Positions 51,353 through 60,426 of a stretch of 64,000 nucleotides of DNA are shown one piece after another. Position 1 is the first letter of the stretch. Every line of letters begins with the position of its first letter. A program made the position numbers and the translations under genes. Source of the stretch: Streptomyces sp. T12. GTDB lineage: Bacteria; Actinomycetota; Actinomycetes; Streptomycetales; Streptomycetaceae. Under the pieces are notes generated by a model. It was not told the origin of the DNA. It was given only the letters and a program-made list of their open reading frames with translations, and did not search any database. Where the stretch lies: contig NZ_CP117866.1 of NCBI RefSeq assembly GCF_028736035.1, positions 124,001 to 188,000 of the forward strand, given 5' to 3'.

Positions 51353-52309
51353 TCACAGTGCCCTGCGCCGAACGAGCACCGCAAGCACCACCAGCCCCGG
51401 AACCAGCGGTAGCCACACCGTCAGCAGACGATATCCGAGCACCGCGGAGGCGGCCGCCGCGGCCGGGGCGCCGACGGCGGTGAGCGCGAGGGCGAGCACG
51501 GCGTCGAGGGAGCCGAGGCCGCCAGGTGTGGGCAGCAGGGCGGCCACGGCGCCGGCCGCGAGGTGGAGCAGCGCCACCCGGGCCGGCGGGAGGGGCAGGG
51601 CGACCGCCCGGGTGACGGCGATCAGCACGACGCAGTGCAGCGTCACGAAGGCCAGCGAGCCACCCCACAGGGCCGCCGCCCTCGCCGGTCGCGCATGGAC
51701 GGCTGCGATGTACGCCCGTACGCCCGCCAGGGCCCGTCGGCACCGGGCTCGCAGCGGACCGGCCGACAGGGCGACCGCGGCAGCGGCAGCGGCTGTGGCC
51801 ACAGCGCCTACGGTGATCAGGAGGCCCCCGCTGACGCGCGGGAGGTGCGGCACCCCGGGGCAGGCCGCGACGAGTACGGCGATCAGGGCGCCACGCACGA
51901 TCGCGCCGGCCGTGCCCTTGACCGCGACCGCGGTGGCCGCGCCGGCGATCGGTATGCCGCAGCGTATGAGGAAGCGCAGGTTCACCGCGCCCGCGCCGAG
52001 GCCCGCGGGCAGCACGTGGCCTGCGGCACAGGCGGCGAACTGCCCCGCCACGAGCCGCCCGGGCGGCAGTCGGCGCAGCACCGCGCCCTGCTGGGCGAGC
52101 GCCGAGCACGGCCATGTCGCCAGGGTGGCCGTGGCGGCCACCAGCAGCCAGCCCTGGTCGGCGGCGGCGAGCCGGACCGCGCCGGTCTCCAGGAGCGGCC
52201 AGTGGCGGCGGGCCAGACAGGCGACGGCCACCAGGACCGCGAGCGTGAGGGCGGTGTGCCAGTAGGCATGTCTGCGTCGGGGCGCGGTGCGGACTTGCTC
52301 CGGGGTCAC
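51353..52309 (-). CDS. UPF0104 / lysylphosphatidylglycerol synthase TM-domain-like membrane protein
   Basis: A 318-residue protein with about 8 transmembrane helices. The GTG start at 52309 overlaps the stop of the upstream gene (GTGA), so the two are translationally coupled. The family signature is present near the end (LLPTPGGLGSLDAVLALALT, the PGGxG-(S/T)-x-(D/E) motif) and in HVLPAGLGAGAVNLRFLIRC, where the conserved Pro-Gly loops occur. UPF0104 proteins belong to the MprF flippase-like superfamily and are thought to move lipids or polyprenyl-linked glycans. The partner gene encodes a GT39-like membrane protein, which suggests glycolipid or cell-envelope glycan work. Confidence 0.75.
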   Translation of the reverse strand: MTPEQVRTAPRRRHAYWHTALTLAVLVAVACLARRHWPLLETGAVRLAAADQGWLLVAATATLATWPCSALAQQGAVLRRLPPGRLVAGQFAACAAGHVLPAGLGAGAVNLRFLIRCGIPIAGAATAVAVKGTAGAIVRGALIAVLVAACPGVPHLPRVSGGLLITVGAVATAAAAAAVALSAGPLRARCRRALAGVRAYIAAVHARPARAAALWGGSLAFVTLHCVVLIAVTRAVALPLPPARVALLHLAAGAVAALLPTPGGLGSLDAVLALALTAVGAPAAAAASAVLGYRLLTVWLPLVPGLVVLAVLVRRRAL

Positions 52310-53811
52310 GCCGTCCCGCCCGCGCCCGGCGCCGGGGCGATGCGGACGTCCAGGCCGTCGAGGCGGTGGAGCTCCCAGTCACGGGCGTACCGGGGCGGTT
52401 TGCCGCCGGGTCTGGTGAGGGCGCCGACCGGGACACTGCGGGCGGTCCGCAGGATGTCGGCCTTGGTGGTGTTGGCGTTGTGGCCGCGGATCGCGCCGGA
52501 GGAGCAGCCCGTGTAGTAGCCGACGGGAATGGCCTCGTGCCCGGTGAGCAGGCAGGGCGGGCGTACGCCGAGCCGGTGGAGCTCGGCGGCGGAGCGGGCC
52601 CAGGCGTGGCGGCCGGCGGTCGTGCGGTCCACGGTGCGGTGCAGGACGGCGTACTGCACGGCCAGATGTCCGGCCAGGCCGAGCGAGATCACCGCGGCGA
52701 CGGCCGGGCGCCACCGGCCGGACGGCGTGATGAGGAGGTGGAGCAGGGCGTCCGCGACGGGGATGGCGAGGAGTGCGTAGGCGGGCAGGAGGAAGCGGGG
52801 GGCCGCGTATCCGATGAGGAACAGGTAGGGGAAGGCGGCCGTCGCGGCGCAGACCAGCGGGAGAAGGGTGCGGGTGGTGCGGACGCCTCGGATCGCGATC
52901 GCCAGCCCGTAGACGGCGAGCACGGGGAGGACGAACCACCAGGCGAAGACGACCGGGTGGGGCAACTCGCCGTTGCAGGGCCGGCACAGGGTGCTGCCGA
53001 CCAGGCTGCGCAGTTGGTCGTCGACGGCGAGGTTCCAGCCGAGGTCGCCCTGGATACGGGAGGCCTGGTTCAGCCGTTCGCGCAGGCCGCCGAAGCTGAG
53101 GTACGCCTCGATCACCCACTCGACGCCGCCGGACGCCAGGCCCGCCGCGAGGGCGGCGCCGAGTCGCCAGTGCTGCGCGACCAGCGCGAGGACGAGCAGC
53201 GGCAGCGTGATCCATACGGCGTCGGTGGGCCGCATCCACGCCATCAGCGCGGCACCGGCCAGGACGCCCCACAGGGCCCGTCGGTCGAGGCGGTGCAGGC
53301 GGTCCGCGCGGGCGCGCAGGTAGCAGCCGACGCACAGCAGGGCGGCGAGCGCGACCCAGAGGTTGGGCATGGCCTGCGGGCCGTAGAAGAGGGTCACCCA
53401 CAGGGTGGCGAAGAGGGCGCCCGCGCCGGCCAGGACACGGGCCGGGAACAGGCCGCGCCAGGCGCGCAGGGCGAGATACAGGCCGAGTCCGGACAGGACG
53501 GCGAGAAAGACCCGCAGCAGCGTCGTGGACGACGACCAGGAGGCGATGGGCCACACCAGCAGCGGGACGCCACGCGCGCGTGGTGCGCTGAAGAAGGCCG
53601 CGGGTGTCTCGGGGCCGACCTGGCTGACGTAGACGACCTCGTCCCAGCCGAGGCCCATCGAGGGCCGCACGAGGAGGAGTTGGGCGAGGGTGAAGGCGCC
53701 GGCCACCGCCACGAGCAGGCCGTCACCGCCCGACCGCCACGACCTGTTGGCCACGAGCGCGTCGTCGCGCCACCCCGTGGTCACGAGCATGGGCTTCGTG
53801 CCGTGGGCCAT
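52306..53811 (-). CDS. Polytopic membrane glycosyltransferase-like protein (GT39/GT-C type)
   Basis: A 501-residue, roughly 10-helix membrane protein from ATG 53811 (MAHGTKPMLVTTGWRDDALV); a later start is possible. The first extracytoplasmic loop has WDEVVYVSQVG, an Asp-Glu pair after the first helix, typical of GT-C enzymes that use polyprenyl-phosphate sugars (PMT/ArnT-like). Other conserved-looking parts are ALMAWMRPTDAVWITLPLLV and YAAPRFLLPAYALLAIPVAD. The C-terminal 100 residues form a soluble domain with Cys pairs (PPCLLTGHEAIPVGYYTGCS). It would glycosylate a lipid or envelope acceptor. Its stop overlaps the start of the UPF0104 gene. Confidence 0.7.
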   Translation of the reverse strand: MAHGTKPMLVTTGWRDDALVANRSWRSGGDGLLVAVAGAFTLAQLLLVRPSMGLGWDEVVYVSQVGPETPAAFFSAPRARGVPLLVWPIASWSSSTTLLRVFLAVLSGLGLYLALRAWRGLFPARVLAGAGALFATLWVTLFYGPQAMPNLWVALAALLCVGCYLRARADRLHRLDRRALWGVLAGAALMAWMRPTDAVWITLPLLVLALVAQHWRLGAALAAGLASGGVEWVIEAYLSFGGLRERLNQASRIQGDLGWNLAVDDQLRSLVGSTLCRPCNGELPHPVVFAWWFVLPVLAVYGLAIAIRGVRTTRTLLPLVCAATAAFPYLFLIGYAAPRFLLPAYALLAIPVADALLHLLITPSGRWRPAVAAVISLGLAGHLAVQYAVLHRTVDRTTAGRHAWARSAAELHRLGVRPPCLLTGHEAIPVGYYTGCSSGAIRGHNANTTKADILRTARSVPVGALTRPGGKPPRYARDWELHRLDGLDVRIAPAPGAGGTA

Positions 53812-54035
53812 CGTCCGCCCCTCCCCCTACGCGTCGTAGGGTTTCTGAGCCCCACAGCCAGGCGAGTTGGGCAGCGGGGAGCCGGGAAAGCACCAAAAAC
53901 ACGGACAAAGTAACCCGCAGGGGACAAGGGTGCAGTGCGATGTTGGGCCAGGCGCCTGACGCGGGCCGGCCGGTCTCGGTGGGGTGTTTGCCGGCGGGGC
54001 GTCAGTCGTGCGGACCGGGTGGCACACTCTGCTGT

Positions 54036-54716
54036 GTGGCCCTGACCTTCGACGATCTCCTCACGCGCGCCCGGTCCCTCCCCCGCGACGGCCGCCGTGC
54101 CGTCCTCGGCATCGCGGGCAGCCCCGGTGCGGGCAAGTCGACGCTCGCCGAGCGCCTGGTGCGGGAGCTGAACGGTGCCGGGGAGCCCTGGGTCGCGCAT
54201 GTGCCGATGGACGGCTTCCACCTCGCCGACGTGGAGCTGGACCGCCTCGGGCGCCGGGACCGCAAGGGGGCGCCCGACACGTTCGACGCGGCGGGGTACG
54301 CGGCGCTGCTGCGGCGCCTGCACGAGGAGGCCGGCGGCGGCACCGTGTACGCGCCCGGCTTCGAGCGGGTCCTGGAGCAGCCGATCGCGGGAGCCGTTCC
54401 GGTGGAGCCGACGGCCCGGCTGGTGGTGACCGAGGGCAACTATCTGCTGCTGGACACGGGGGCGTGGGCGCGAGTGCGGCCGCAGCTGGACGAGGTGTGG
54501 TTCTGCGAGCTCGACGAACCGGAGCGGATCCGGCGGCTGGTCGCCCGGCACGAGGAGTTCGGCAAGCCGCACGAGCAGGCGGTCGCGTGGGTGCTGGGCT
54601 CGGACCAGCACAACGCGGAGCTGGTCGCCGCGACCCGGCACAGGGCCGACCTGGTCGTGCCGTGCACGGCGTTCCCCCTCCCCCAGGAGCCGTCGGCCGC
54701 CCGCGCGAGGGCCTGA
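54036..54716 (+). CDS. P-loop nucleoside/nucleotide kinase-family protein (uridine kinase-like)
   Basis: A 226-residue kinase-like enzyme taken from GTG 54036 (VALTFDDLLTRARSLPRDGR). Residues 22-38 (VLGIAGSPGAGKSTLAERLV) are the Walker A loop. HVPMDGFHLADVELDRLGRR (about 60) is the acceptor loop typical of uridine/pantothenate/phosphoribulokinase relatives, whose Asp-Gly-Phe-His is conserved. VVTEGNYLLLD is the Walker B-like strand with catalytic Glu, and LDEPERIRRLVARHEEFGKP is the Arg-rich lid. Streptomycete relatives are usually annotated only as nucleoside/nucleotide kinase family; the phosphate acceptor may be a nucleoside or a sugar. It converges on the sugar operon and appears to be monocistronic. 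Confidence 0.8.
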   Translation: MALTFDDLLTRARSLPRDGRRAVLGIAGSPGAGKSTLAERLVRELNGAGEPWVAHVPMDGFHLADVELDRLGRRDRKGAPDTFDAAGYAALLRRLHEEAGGGTVYAPGFERVLEQPIAGAVPVEPTARLVVTEGNYLLLDTGAWARVRPQLDEVWFCELDEPERIRRLVARHEEFGKPHEQAVAWVLGSDQHNAELVAATRHRADLVVPCTAFPLPQEPSAARARA

Positions 54717-54887
54717 CCGCGGGTGGGGCTGGGCAGCCTGCCCGCCGCAGACGGTGCCGGTCCTGGCCGCCCGCCGGGCCGCCGTCGAGCCGCTGTTGGG
54801 AGGGCTGCGTGCGGCGTACGACGTCCATGGCGCGCGTCCGGGCGGACGGATCGAGGACTTCGACGGCTTCGCCGTCGGGGGCGCCGG

Positions 54888-56720
54888 TTACGAGGCCGTC
54901 AGGGTCAGCTCCGGTTCTCCGTGGGCGTCGCCCGTCGCCTCGCCGATCACGGCGGTGAACGCCTCGGTGCGGACCGTCAGGCCTGAAGCGTCGTGCGCGA
55001 AGGTGGGCGCGAACGGACCCGTCGGTCCGTAGCGTACGGCGAAGACGTGCAGGCCCTCCGGAGCGCCGGGAGCCGGTCCGGCCTCCAGGGCGGTCGAGCT
55101 GACCAGGTGGCTCCAGCCCTCGTCGGGGTTGCCGTAGCCGCGGGGGTCGGCCGCCAGGGCGAAGGCCGCCTGTTCCTGGGTCAGGTCCGCGCGGGCGTCG
55201 AAGTGCTCCACGCCGTCGGATTTCGGGTGCGTCAGACGGAGTTCACCGGCCGAGGTGACCTCGCCGTCCGCGACCCTGCGTACGCGGTCGCCGTCGTCGG
55301 TGGCGTACGGCAGTCCGGCGAGCAGGTACGGCGTTCCGGGGAGCCGTTCCACCGCGACGGTCGCCCACAGGCTGGTGCCGTCGGTGACGTACAGGGAGCG
55401 GACGTGGCGCAGGACGTGGTCGCGGCCGACGACCGGCTTGGTGACCAGCTTCGCCGTCAGGCCATCGGCGTCGATGTCGCGGACGCGGACCTCGCCCATC
55501 GGGCGGCAGAACAGGAAGCCGTCCGTCACCGGGCCGAAGCCGTGCTGCCGGTTCACCGCCGCCGCCAGGTAGTAGGTGCCCGCGGCCTCGACCAGTGACG
55601 GGGTCATACGGTCGTCGAAGGCCACCGAGACCGTGCCCGCGCGCAGTTGGTGGCGGGCGGGAGTGGTGGACGGCGTGCGGTGCCAGGGGGTGGTGTCCTG
55701 GATCTGCCAGACAAGCATCCACGCGAAGTGACCGTCGACTCCGCCGTCCGCCTTGACCGCGTGCAGGCCCCAGCGGCTGTCGCCCCGGTAGCGGCCGAGG
55801 TCGGAGCCGATCCGGGTGCCGAAGTAGCGCAGTCCCAGGACCGATTCGAAGGCGGAGTGCTGCTCGCTGTAGCGCGGGCCGCCGTTGTCGAAGCCGCCGT
55901 TCGTCAGGCGGGCGTCGATGTAGCGGGCGAGCGCGTCGCCGTCCTCGGCGAAGATGTCCTCGCCGCTGATCCGGTGGGCCTGGGCGAGGAAGGACAGGGA
56001 GATCGGGCCGTAGTTGTTGTCGTAGGCGCCGCCGTGCTCGGGAGGCAGCAGTGCGCCACGGTCCGCGACGCGGTGGGCGCGGATCTGGTCGACGTACAGG
56101 GCGATCGCGCGCGAACGCACCGGCTCGCCCTGCTCCGGCGGGAGATGGCGGGCCAGCATCAGTCCGCCCACGACGCAGCCGATGGCCTGGTTGCCGGCCT
56201 CCTGCGGGTTGAAGAAGGTCGCCTCGGTCAGCCAGCGCCAGTAGCCGTGCGCCACCGCGACGAGTGCGGCGCGCTGCTCGTCCTCGACGAGACCCTCCGC
56301 CAGGTCCAGCACGTTGACCGCCTGGAGCAGCGCCCACACCGTGCTCGGCCAGTCACCGATGGGATGGGCGCCGGAGGCGAGGGTGTAACGGGCGTACGGC
56401 AGACCGGAGTTGCGTGACTTCAGGTTCGGGTAGCCGGGGTTGTCGTCGGTGTACACCCGCTCGCGCAGATGGAAGGCGAGGCTGCGGCGCACCGCCTCCG
56501 GCAGGCGCGGGTCCTTGCCGCGCTGCCAGGCGAGGGCGAGGAGTGAGGTGATACCGAGCGAGGTGTCGCCGATGTCGTTTACGCAGTCCGGGTGCTCCAG
56601 GTTGCCCTCCGGCGTAAGCCGGGCCAGGGCCTGTTCGGCGACGTCGGCGAGGACTGCGTCGTACGCCTCCGGGGTGTCGGGGAGGTCGTGCAGGGCGCCG
56701 AGCTGGCGAGGGAGATGCAC
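54888..56720 (-). CDS. Unrecognised 610-residue protein, probable helical-toroid glycan-active enzyme
   Basis: It starts at GTG 56720 with AAGGG upstream. There is no signal peptide. The first 380 residues are regularly spaced helices of the type seen in (alpha/alpha)-toroid carbohydrate enzymes: DIGDTSLGITSLLALAWQRG, DWPSTVWALLQAVNVLDLAE, NPQEAGNQAIGCVVGGLMLA, EHGGAYDNNYGPISLSFLAQ and NGGFDNGGPRYSEQHSAFES, with many Asn, His, Tyr and Glu that could form an active site. The last 230 residues are beta-rich. This layout is shared by several polysaccharide lyases and hydrolases, but I cannot assign a family. It is the last gene of the sugar ABC operon and probably works in the cytosol on imported oligosaccharide. 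Its fold is inferred by eye only. Confidence 0.55.
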   Translation of the reverse strand: MHLPRQLGALHDLPDTPEAYDAVLADVAEQALARLTPEGNLEHPDCVNDIGDTSLGITSLLALAWQRGKDPRLPEAVRRSLAFHLRERVYTDDNPGYPNLKSRNSGLPYARYTLASGAHPIGDWPSTVWALLQAVNVLDLAEGLVEDEQRAALVAVAHGYWRWLTEATFFNPQEAGNQAIGCVVGGLMLARHLPPEQGEPVRSRAIALYVDQIRAHRVADRGALLPPEHGGAYDNNYGPISLSFLAQAHRISGEDIFAEDGDALARYIDARLTNGGFDNGGPRYSEQHSAFESVLGLRYFGTRIGSDLGRYRGDSRWGLHAVKADGGVDGHFAWMLVWQIQDTTPWHRTPSTTPARHQLRAGTVSVAFDDRMTPSLVEAAGTYYLAAAVNRQHGFGPVTDGFLFCRPMGEVRVRDIDADGLTAKLVTKPVVGRDHVLRHVRSLYVTDGTSLWATVAVERLPGTPYLLAGLPYATDDGDRVRRVADGEVTSAGELRLTHPKSDGVEHFDARADLTQEQAAFALAADPRGYGNPDEGWSHLVSSTALEAGPAPGAPEGLHVFAVRYGPTGPFAPTFAHDASGLTVRTEAFTAVIGEATGDAHGEPELTLTAS

Positions 56721-56769
56721 GGGGGTCAGCCCTTCATGCCTGAGGTGGCCATGGTGTGGGTCATCGGAG

Positions 56770-58488
56770 TCACCCGACAGGTGCGGGCCGGCGGGCGTGC
56801 AGTGCGACGGTCAGTGTGTGCGGGCCGAGTCCACCGATGTAGACGCGGTTCCCGGTCGTCGCATCGGTGCCGCCCACCACGGTGTAGTCCTGACCCGGGT
56901 CGTACCGCAGTACGTCGCTCCGGTCCGGCCCGGCAAGCGGTTCGCCCGCCTCGACGTCGGACTCGATCAGGATCTCGTCGTCGCCGACCCGGTAGGTCAT
57001 CGACCCGGTCGTCAGGCACCAGCGTCCGTGGCCGATCGGTACGGCGCCCTCCGGTACGCCGCCCGGCCGGAAGGTCAGTTCGAGTGCCCAGGGCACCCGT
57101 GGTCCGCTGATGTCGATCCGCAGGTCGGCGCCGTCCTCCCGCAGGTCCACGTCGACGCGGGTCGTGTGGGAGACCTCGTCCCGAGGCCGGTCCGGGAAGG
57201 CCATCGAGGCCGAGAAGCGTCCGTCGTCCACCAGCCGGTAGACGCCGTCGTCCCGCCGCTCGTCCTTCGGGAGCGGCTGGTAGTAGGCGGCCGTGAGGGT
57301 TTCGGTGAGCCGGTACCGGTTGGGGGCGAGCTGTTCCATGTCGGCGGCGCGGAACGGGCCCAGGTCGAAGAACCCCCGCGTCAGACGGACCGCGTCGAGG
57401 ACGGCGTCGCCGGCGAACAGTCGCAGGAAGGTGGGGTTGCAGGCGAGGCCCGAGCGGATGCGCCGGTGCTCGGGCACGTCGGAGCCGCCGTACACCACCG
57501 TGTGCGCGGTGGCCGAGGCGCGTGCGGCAAGGCGTGCGGTGGTGATGTACCGGTCGCGCGCAAGGGTCTGCGCAGTCGGGGCCGGCAGGGCGCGGCACAG
57601 GTCCGGGGTGAGGAGGGTCTCGGCGAGCAGGTCGGGGTCGTCGATACCGCCGGCGGCCGCCAGCCGCGCCACCCGGGCGAAGTCGCCCCGGCCGGTGCGG
57701 ATCGCGAGCAGCCGGTAGTGCGGCAGGTAGGGCGCCAGTGGGAACGGGTGCTTCTGGTCCTGTCGTCGCGAGTGGACCGTCTCCACCGTGCCGTCCGGCC
57801 TGATCAGGTCCAGGGTCGTGGCGAGATTGCGTTCGACGGCGTACAGCAGGTCGGCGCGGCCGAGCACCTCGGCCAGGAGCAGCAGCGACGGGTTGGACAC
57901 ATGGGCCGCGTAGTTGGCGCTCCGTTCCGAGTACAGGCCGTCCGCGTCGATGTCGACGCCCTCGGCGAGCCACTCCTCGACACGGTCGAGCAGCCGGTCG
58001 TCCGGGAACGACCGGTGCAGTCGGGCCAGCGCCGCGCACAGCTCCCAGCGGTGGTTCGGGGTGTGCACCCCACCGGTGAGGACACTGCCGGTGGCGGCGT
58101 CGGCGATCTCGGCGAGCGCGGCCGTGACGTCGTGCAGTTCCGGCCCCGCGCCTGCGGCGAGGACGTGCGCGTCGCACACGTCGTTGACGGTGAACGCGGA
58201 GTCCGGCGGTGACTGCACGTTGTCGCCGCCGGCGAAGAGGCCGGTGGCGGTCTGCGCGGCCCGCAGGGCGCGGAGGTGGGTCATCGCGGCGGCGACGGCC
58301 TGCCTGTTGCCGTGCAGTGCCGAGTCCGGGGAACGGTACGCCGCGACCAGAGTCTTCACCCGGCGCGCCAGCGCGCGGTGGGTCACCCCGGCGAGCTCCT
58401 CGTCGGGGCCGGCCGCCAGCGGGGCGGCCAGCCGGTCGGCGGCGCGGGCCACCGCGCGGACGAACTCGTGGTCGAGCGGGGTGGGCAA
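56770..58488 (-). CDS. Unrecognised 572-residue protein, probable helical-toroid polysaccharide lyase/hydrolase
   Basis: The start is taken as TTG 58488, because AAGGA lies 6 bases upstream and overlaps the end of the permease gene. There is no signal peptide. An N-terminal helical region (about 1-340) with ALHGNRQAVAAAMTHLRALR, TNHRW-like TPNHRWELCAALARLHRSFP and SNPSLLLLAEVLGRADLLYA is followed by a beta-rich half (about 340-572) with ATAHTVVYGGSDVPEHRRIR, FFDLGPFRAADMEQLAPNRY and TTGSMTYRVGDDEILIESDV. The helical-toroid plus beta-sandwich order and the conserved-looking Asn-His and Tyr are like heparinase/alginate-lyase types, but the family is not certain. It lies between the permeases and the 54888-56720 gene, so it likely acts on the same glycan. 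Confidence 0.55.
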   Translation of the reverse strand: MPTPLDHEFVRAVARAADRLAAPLAAGPDEELAGVTHRALARRVKTLVAAYRSPDSALHGNRQAVAAAMTHLRALRAAQTATGLFAGGDNVQSPPDSAFTVNDVCDAHVLAAGAGPELHDVTAALAEIADAATGSVLTGGVHTPNHRWELCAALARLHRSFPDDRLLDRVEEWLAEGVDIDADGLYSERSANYAAHVSNPSLLLLAEVLGRADLLYAVERNLATTLDLIRPDGTVETVHSRRQDQKHPFPLAPYLPHYRLLAIRTGRGDFARVARLAAAGGIDDPDLLAETLLTPDLCRALPAPTAQTLARDRYITTARLAARASATAHTVVYGGSDVPEHRRIRSGLACNPTFLRLFAGDAVLDAVRLTRGFFDLGPFRAADMEQLAPNRYRLTETLTAAYYQPLPKDERRDDGVYRLVDDGRFSASMAFPDRPRDEVSHTTRVDVDLREDGADLRIDISGPRVPWALELTFRPGGVPEGAVPIGHGRWCLTTGSMTYRVGDDEILIESDVEAGEPLAGPDRSDVLRYDPGQDYTVVGGTDATTGNRVYIGGLGPHTLTVALHARRPAPVG

Positions 58489-58490
58489 GG

Positions 58491-59393
58491 TCAGTCCTTC
58501 AGTCCGGCATTGATGTCGGCGTTCATGACGTAACGCTGGAACACCAGGAAGACGACGATCAGCGGCACCATGGAGATGACCGATCCCCCGAGCAGCACCG
58601 ACCAGTTGATGTTCTGCGCCCCGACGAGGCTCTGGATGCCGATCTGCACGGTGAACTTCTCGGGGTCGTTGAGCATCAGCAGCGGCCAGATGTAGTCGTT
58701 CCACCGCCACTGGAACGACAGGATGGCGAGCGTCAGCATGATGGGCCGGGAGATCGGCACCATGATCCTCAGGAAGATCGACAGCTCACGCGCGCCGTCG
58801 ATGCGGGCGGCCTCGATGAGCTCGTCGGGGACCGTCAGGAAGAACTGGCGGAACATGAAGCATCCGGTCGCGGTGAGCACGGCCGGGAGGATGATGCCGG
58901 CGAGCGAGTTGTAGAGACCGAGGTCGCGGACCACCAGGAACTGCGGGGCGAGCATGACCTCGGACGGCAGCATCGTGGTGGCCAGGATGCCGACGAAGAA
59001 GACCTTGAGCCACTTGTTGTCGTACTTGGCCAGCGCGTAGCCCGTGCAGCAGCTGACTCCCACCGTGAGGATCGTCGCGATCACACACACGATGGTGGTG
59101 TTGATGAAGTACTGGGAGAAGTTGGCGCTGTCCCACGCCGCCTCGTAACCCGACACGGTGGGGTTGTGCGGGAACAGCGTCAGCGGAAGGGAGAACAGGT
59201 CTCCCGCCGGTTTGAAGGAGCTGAGGACGAACCACAGCACCGGCACCCCGTAGAGGGCCGCCAGGACCCACAGCAGTGTCGTCGCGGGAATCGCGCGCCG
59301 AAGCCCACCACTGGCCGCGCCGCTGGGCCGCTTCTTGCGGACAGCCCGTCCGGGCCCGGCGTCGACCTTGCGTGGCATGTCTGTGGTTGTCAT
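58491..59393 (-). CDS. Sugar ABC transporter permease 2 (MalG type)
   Basis: A 300-residue permease. ATG 59393 overlaps the stop of permease 1 (ATGA). There are six transmembrane helices, the first being ATTLLWVLAALYGVPVLWFV. The EAA loop is EAARIDGARELSIFLRIMVP. The end, FQRYVMNADINAGLKD, is typical for MalG-like subunits. It forms the channel with the next gene upstream (59390-60301). The ATPase is not encoded here. Confidence 0.92.
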   Translation of the reverse strand: MTTTDMPRKVDAGPGRAVRKKRPSGAASGGLRRAIPATTLLWVLAALYGVPVLWFVLSSFKPAGDLFSLPLTLFPHNPTVSGYEAAWDSANFSQYFINTTIVCVIATILTVGVSCCTGYALAKYDNKWLKVFFVGILATTMLPSEVMLAPQFLVVRDLGLYNSLAGIILPAVLTATGCFMFRQFFLTVPDELIEAARIDGARELSIFLRIMVPISRPIMLTLAILSFQWRWNDYIWPLLMLNDPEKFTVQIGIQSLVGAQNINWSVLLGGSVISMVPLIVVFLVFQRYVMNADINAGLKD

Positions 59394-60301
59394 CGGTTCT
59401 CCACCCGCCGGTTGACCATCATCTGGATGATCGCGACGACCATCAGGATGAGCATGAGCACGAACGACGCGGCGCTCGCGTAGCCGATCTGGCCCGATTT
59501 GAAGCCGGTTTGGTAGATGTACTGGACCAGCAGGTTGTTCGACGTTCCGGGTCCGCCGTTGTTGAGGGAGGCGAACAGCGGGTACTCCTTCATCCCGTGG
59601 ATGGTGTTGAGCAGGATGACGATGAAGGAAGTGGGCGCGATACTCGGCAGTGTGATGCTGAAGAACTGGCGCCACGGACCGGCGCCGTCGAGCGCGGCCG
59701 CCTCGTAGTACGACGTCGGTACGTTCTTGATCGCCGCGATGAACAGCAGCATCGAGAAGCCCGTCCAGGCCCAGGATGCCGCCACCACCACGACCAGCAG
59801 CGACAGGTCCGCGTTCGACTGCCACGGAACGGCGCTTCCGCCGACCTTCTCGATGAGGTAGTTGACCAGTCCGAAGTTCTCACCGAACAGCCACCGCCAC
59901 AGGACACCCACGACGATGGGCGACAGCAGCCACGGGATGAAGAAGAAGATGCGGGCGACCGACACGCCCTTGGCGTGCTTGCTCACCAGCACGTTGGCGA
60001 TGAGCAGCGAGAACACGAAGTTCAGCGGTACGAAGAGCACGGTGTACAGCAGCGTGCGGGTCATCGCGTCGTAGAAGGCGGAGTCCCCGAACAGGTTGCT
60101 GTAGTTGTCCAGTCCGACGAACTGGAACGCGCCCACGCCCGTGTAGTTCGTGAAGGAGTAGACGAGCCCGATCACCGCCGGCCAGAGGAAGAACAGCGCG
60201 AAGAGCACGACGTTGGCCGCGATGAGGACGAGCGGCGCAAGGGTGTACTTACTGCGTCTCCTGGGCGGGCTCGCGGACACGTCCGAGGCGCGTTTTGTCA
60301 T
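59390..60301 (-). CDS. Sugar ABC transporter permease 1 (MalF type)
   Basis: A 303-residue permease from ATG 60301. After a 20-residue basic cytosolic lead it has six helices (APLVLIAANVVLFALFFLWP first). The EAA loop is EAAALDGAGPWRQFFSITLP. A perfect 17-base-pair hairpin in the transcript separates it from the binding-protein gene, which likely lowers permease expression relative to the binding protein. Confidence 0.92.
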   Translation of the reverse strand: MTKRASDVSASPPRRRSKYTLAPLVLIAANVVLFALFFLWPAVIGLVYSFTNYTGVGAFQFVGLDNYSNLFGDSAFYDAMTRTLLYTVLFVPLNFVFSLLIANVLVSKHAKGVSVARIFFFIPWLLSPIVVGVLWRWLFGENFGLVNYLIEKVGGSAVPWQSNADLSLLVVVVAASWAWTGFSMLLFIAAIKNVPTSYYEAAALDGAGPWRQFFSITLPSIAPTSFIVILLNTIHGMKEYPLFASLNNGGPGTSNNLLVQYIYQTGFKSGQIGYASAASFVLMLILMVVAIIQMMVNRRVENR

Positions 60302-60372
60302 CTTCCTGACTCCGTGCTGGTGGAATGGATTCCTGTGGGCTCAGGCCATGAGCCCGGCATCACGTGGGGTCC

Positions 60373-60416
60373 ACAGGCCCGGGCGGCGGTGTCTCGACCC
60401 CGCCGCCCGGGCCTGT
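60373..60416 (-). terminator. Intra-operon hairpin between binding protein and permease genes
   Basis: The arms ACAGGCCCGGGCGGCGG (60373-60389) and its exact complement (60400-60416) form a 17-base-pair stem with a 10-base loop. It lies 10 bases after the binding-protein stop and 71 bases before permease 1. It is probably a partial terminator or mRNA-stabilising structure. Confidence 0.8.
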
Positions 60417-60426
60417 CGGCCTACGC

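Noticed and set aside
56728..56769. Tiny peptide MTHTMATSGMKG before the 54888-56720 gene, resembling the tail of a sugar permease
   Set aside because: Too short to judge. The GMKG ending may be chance, and no further permease sequence lies upstream in the frame.
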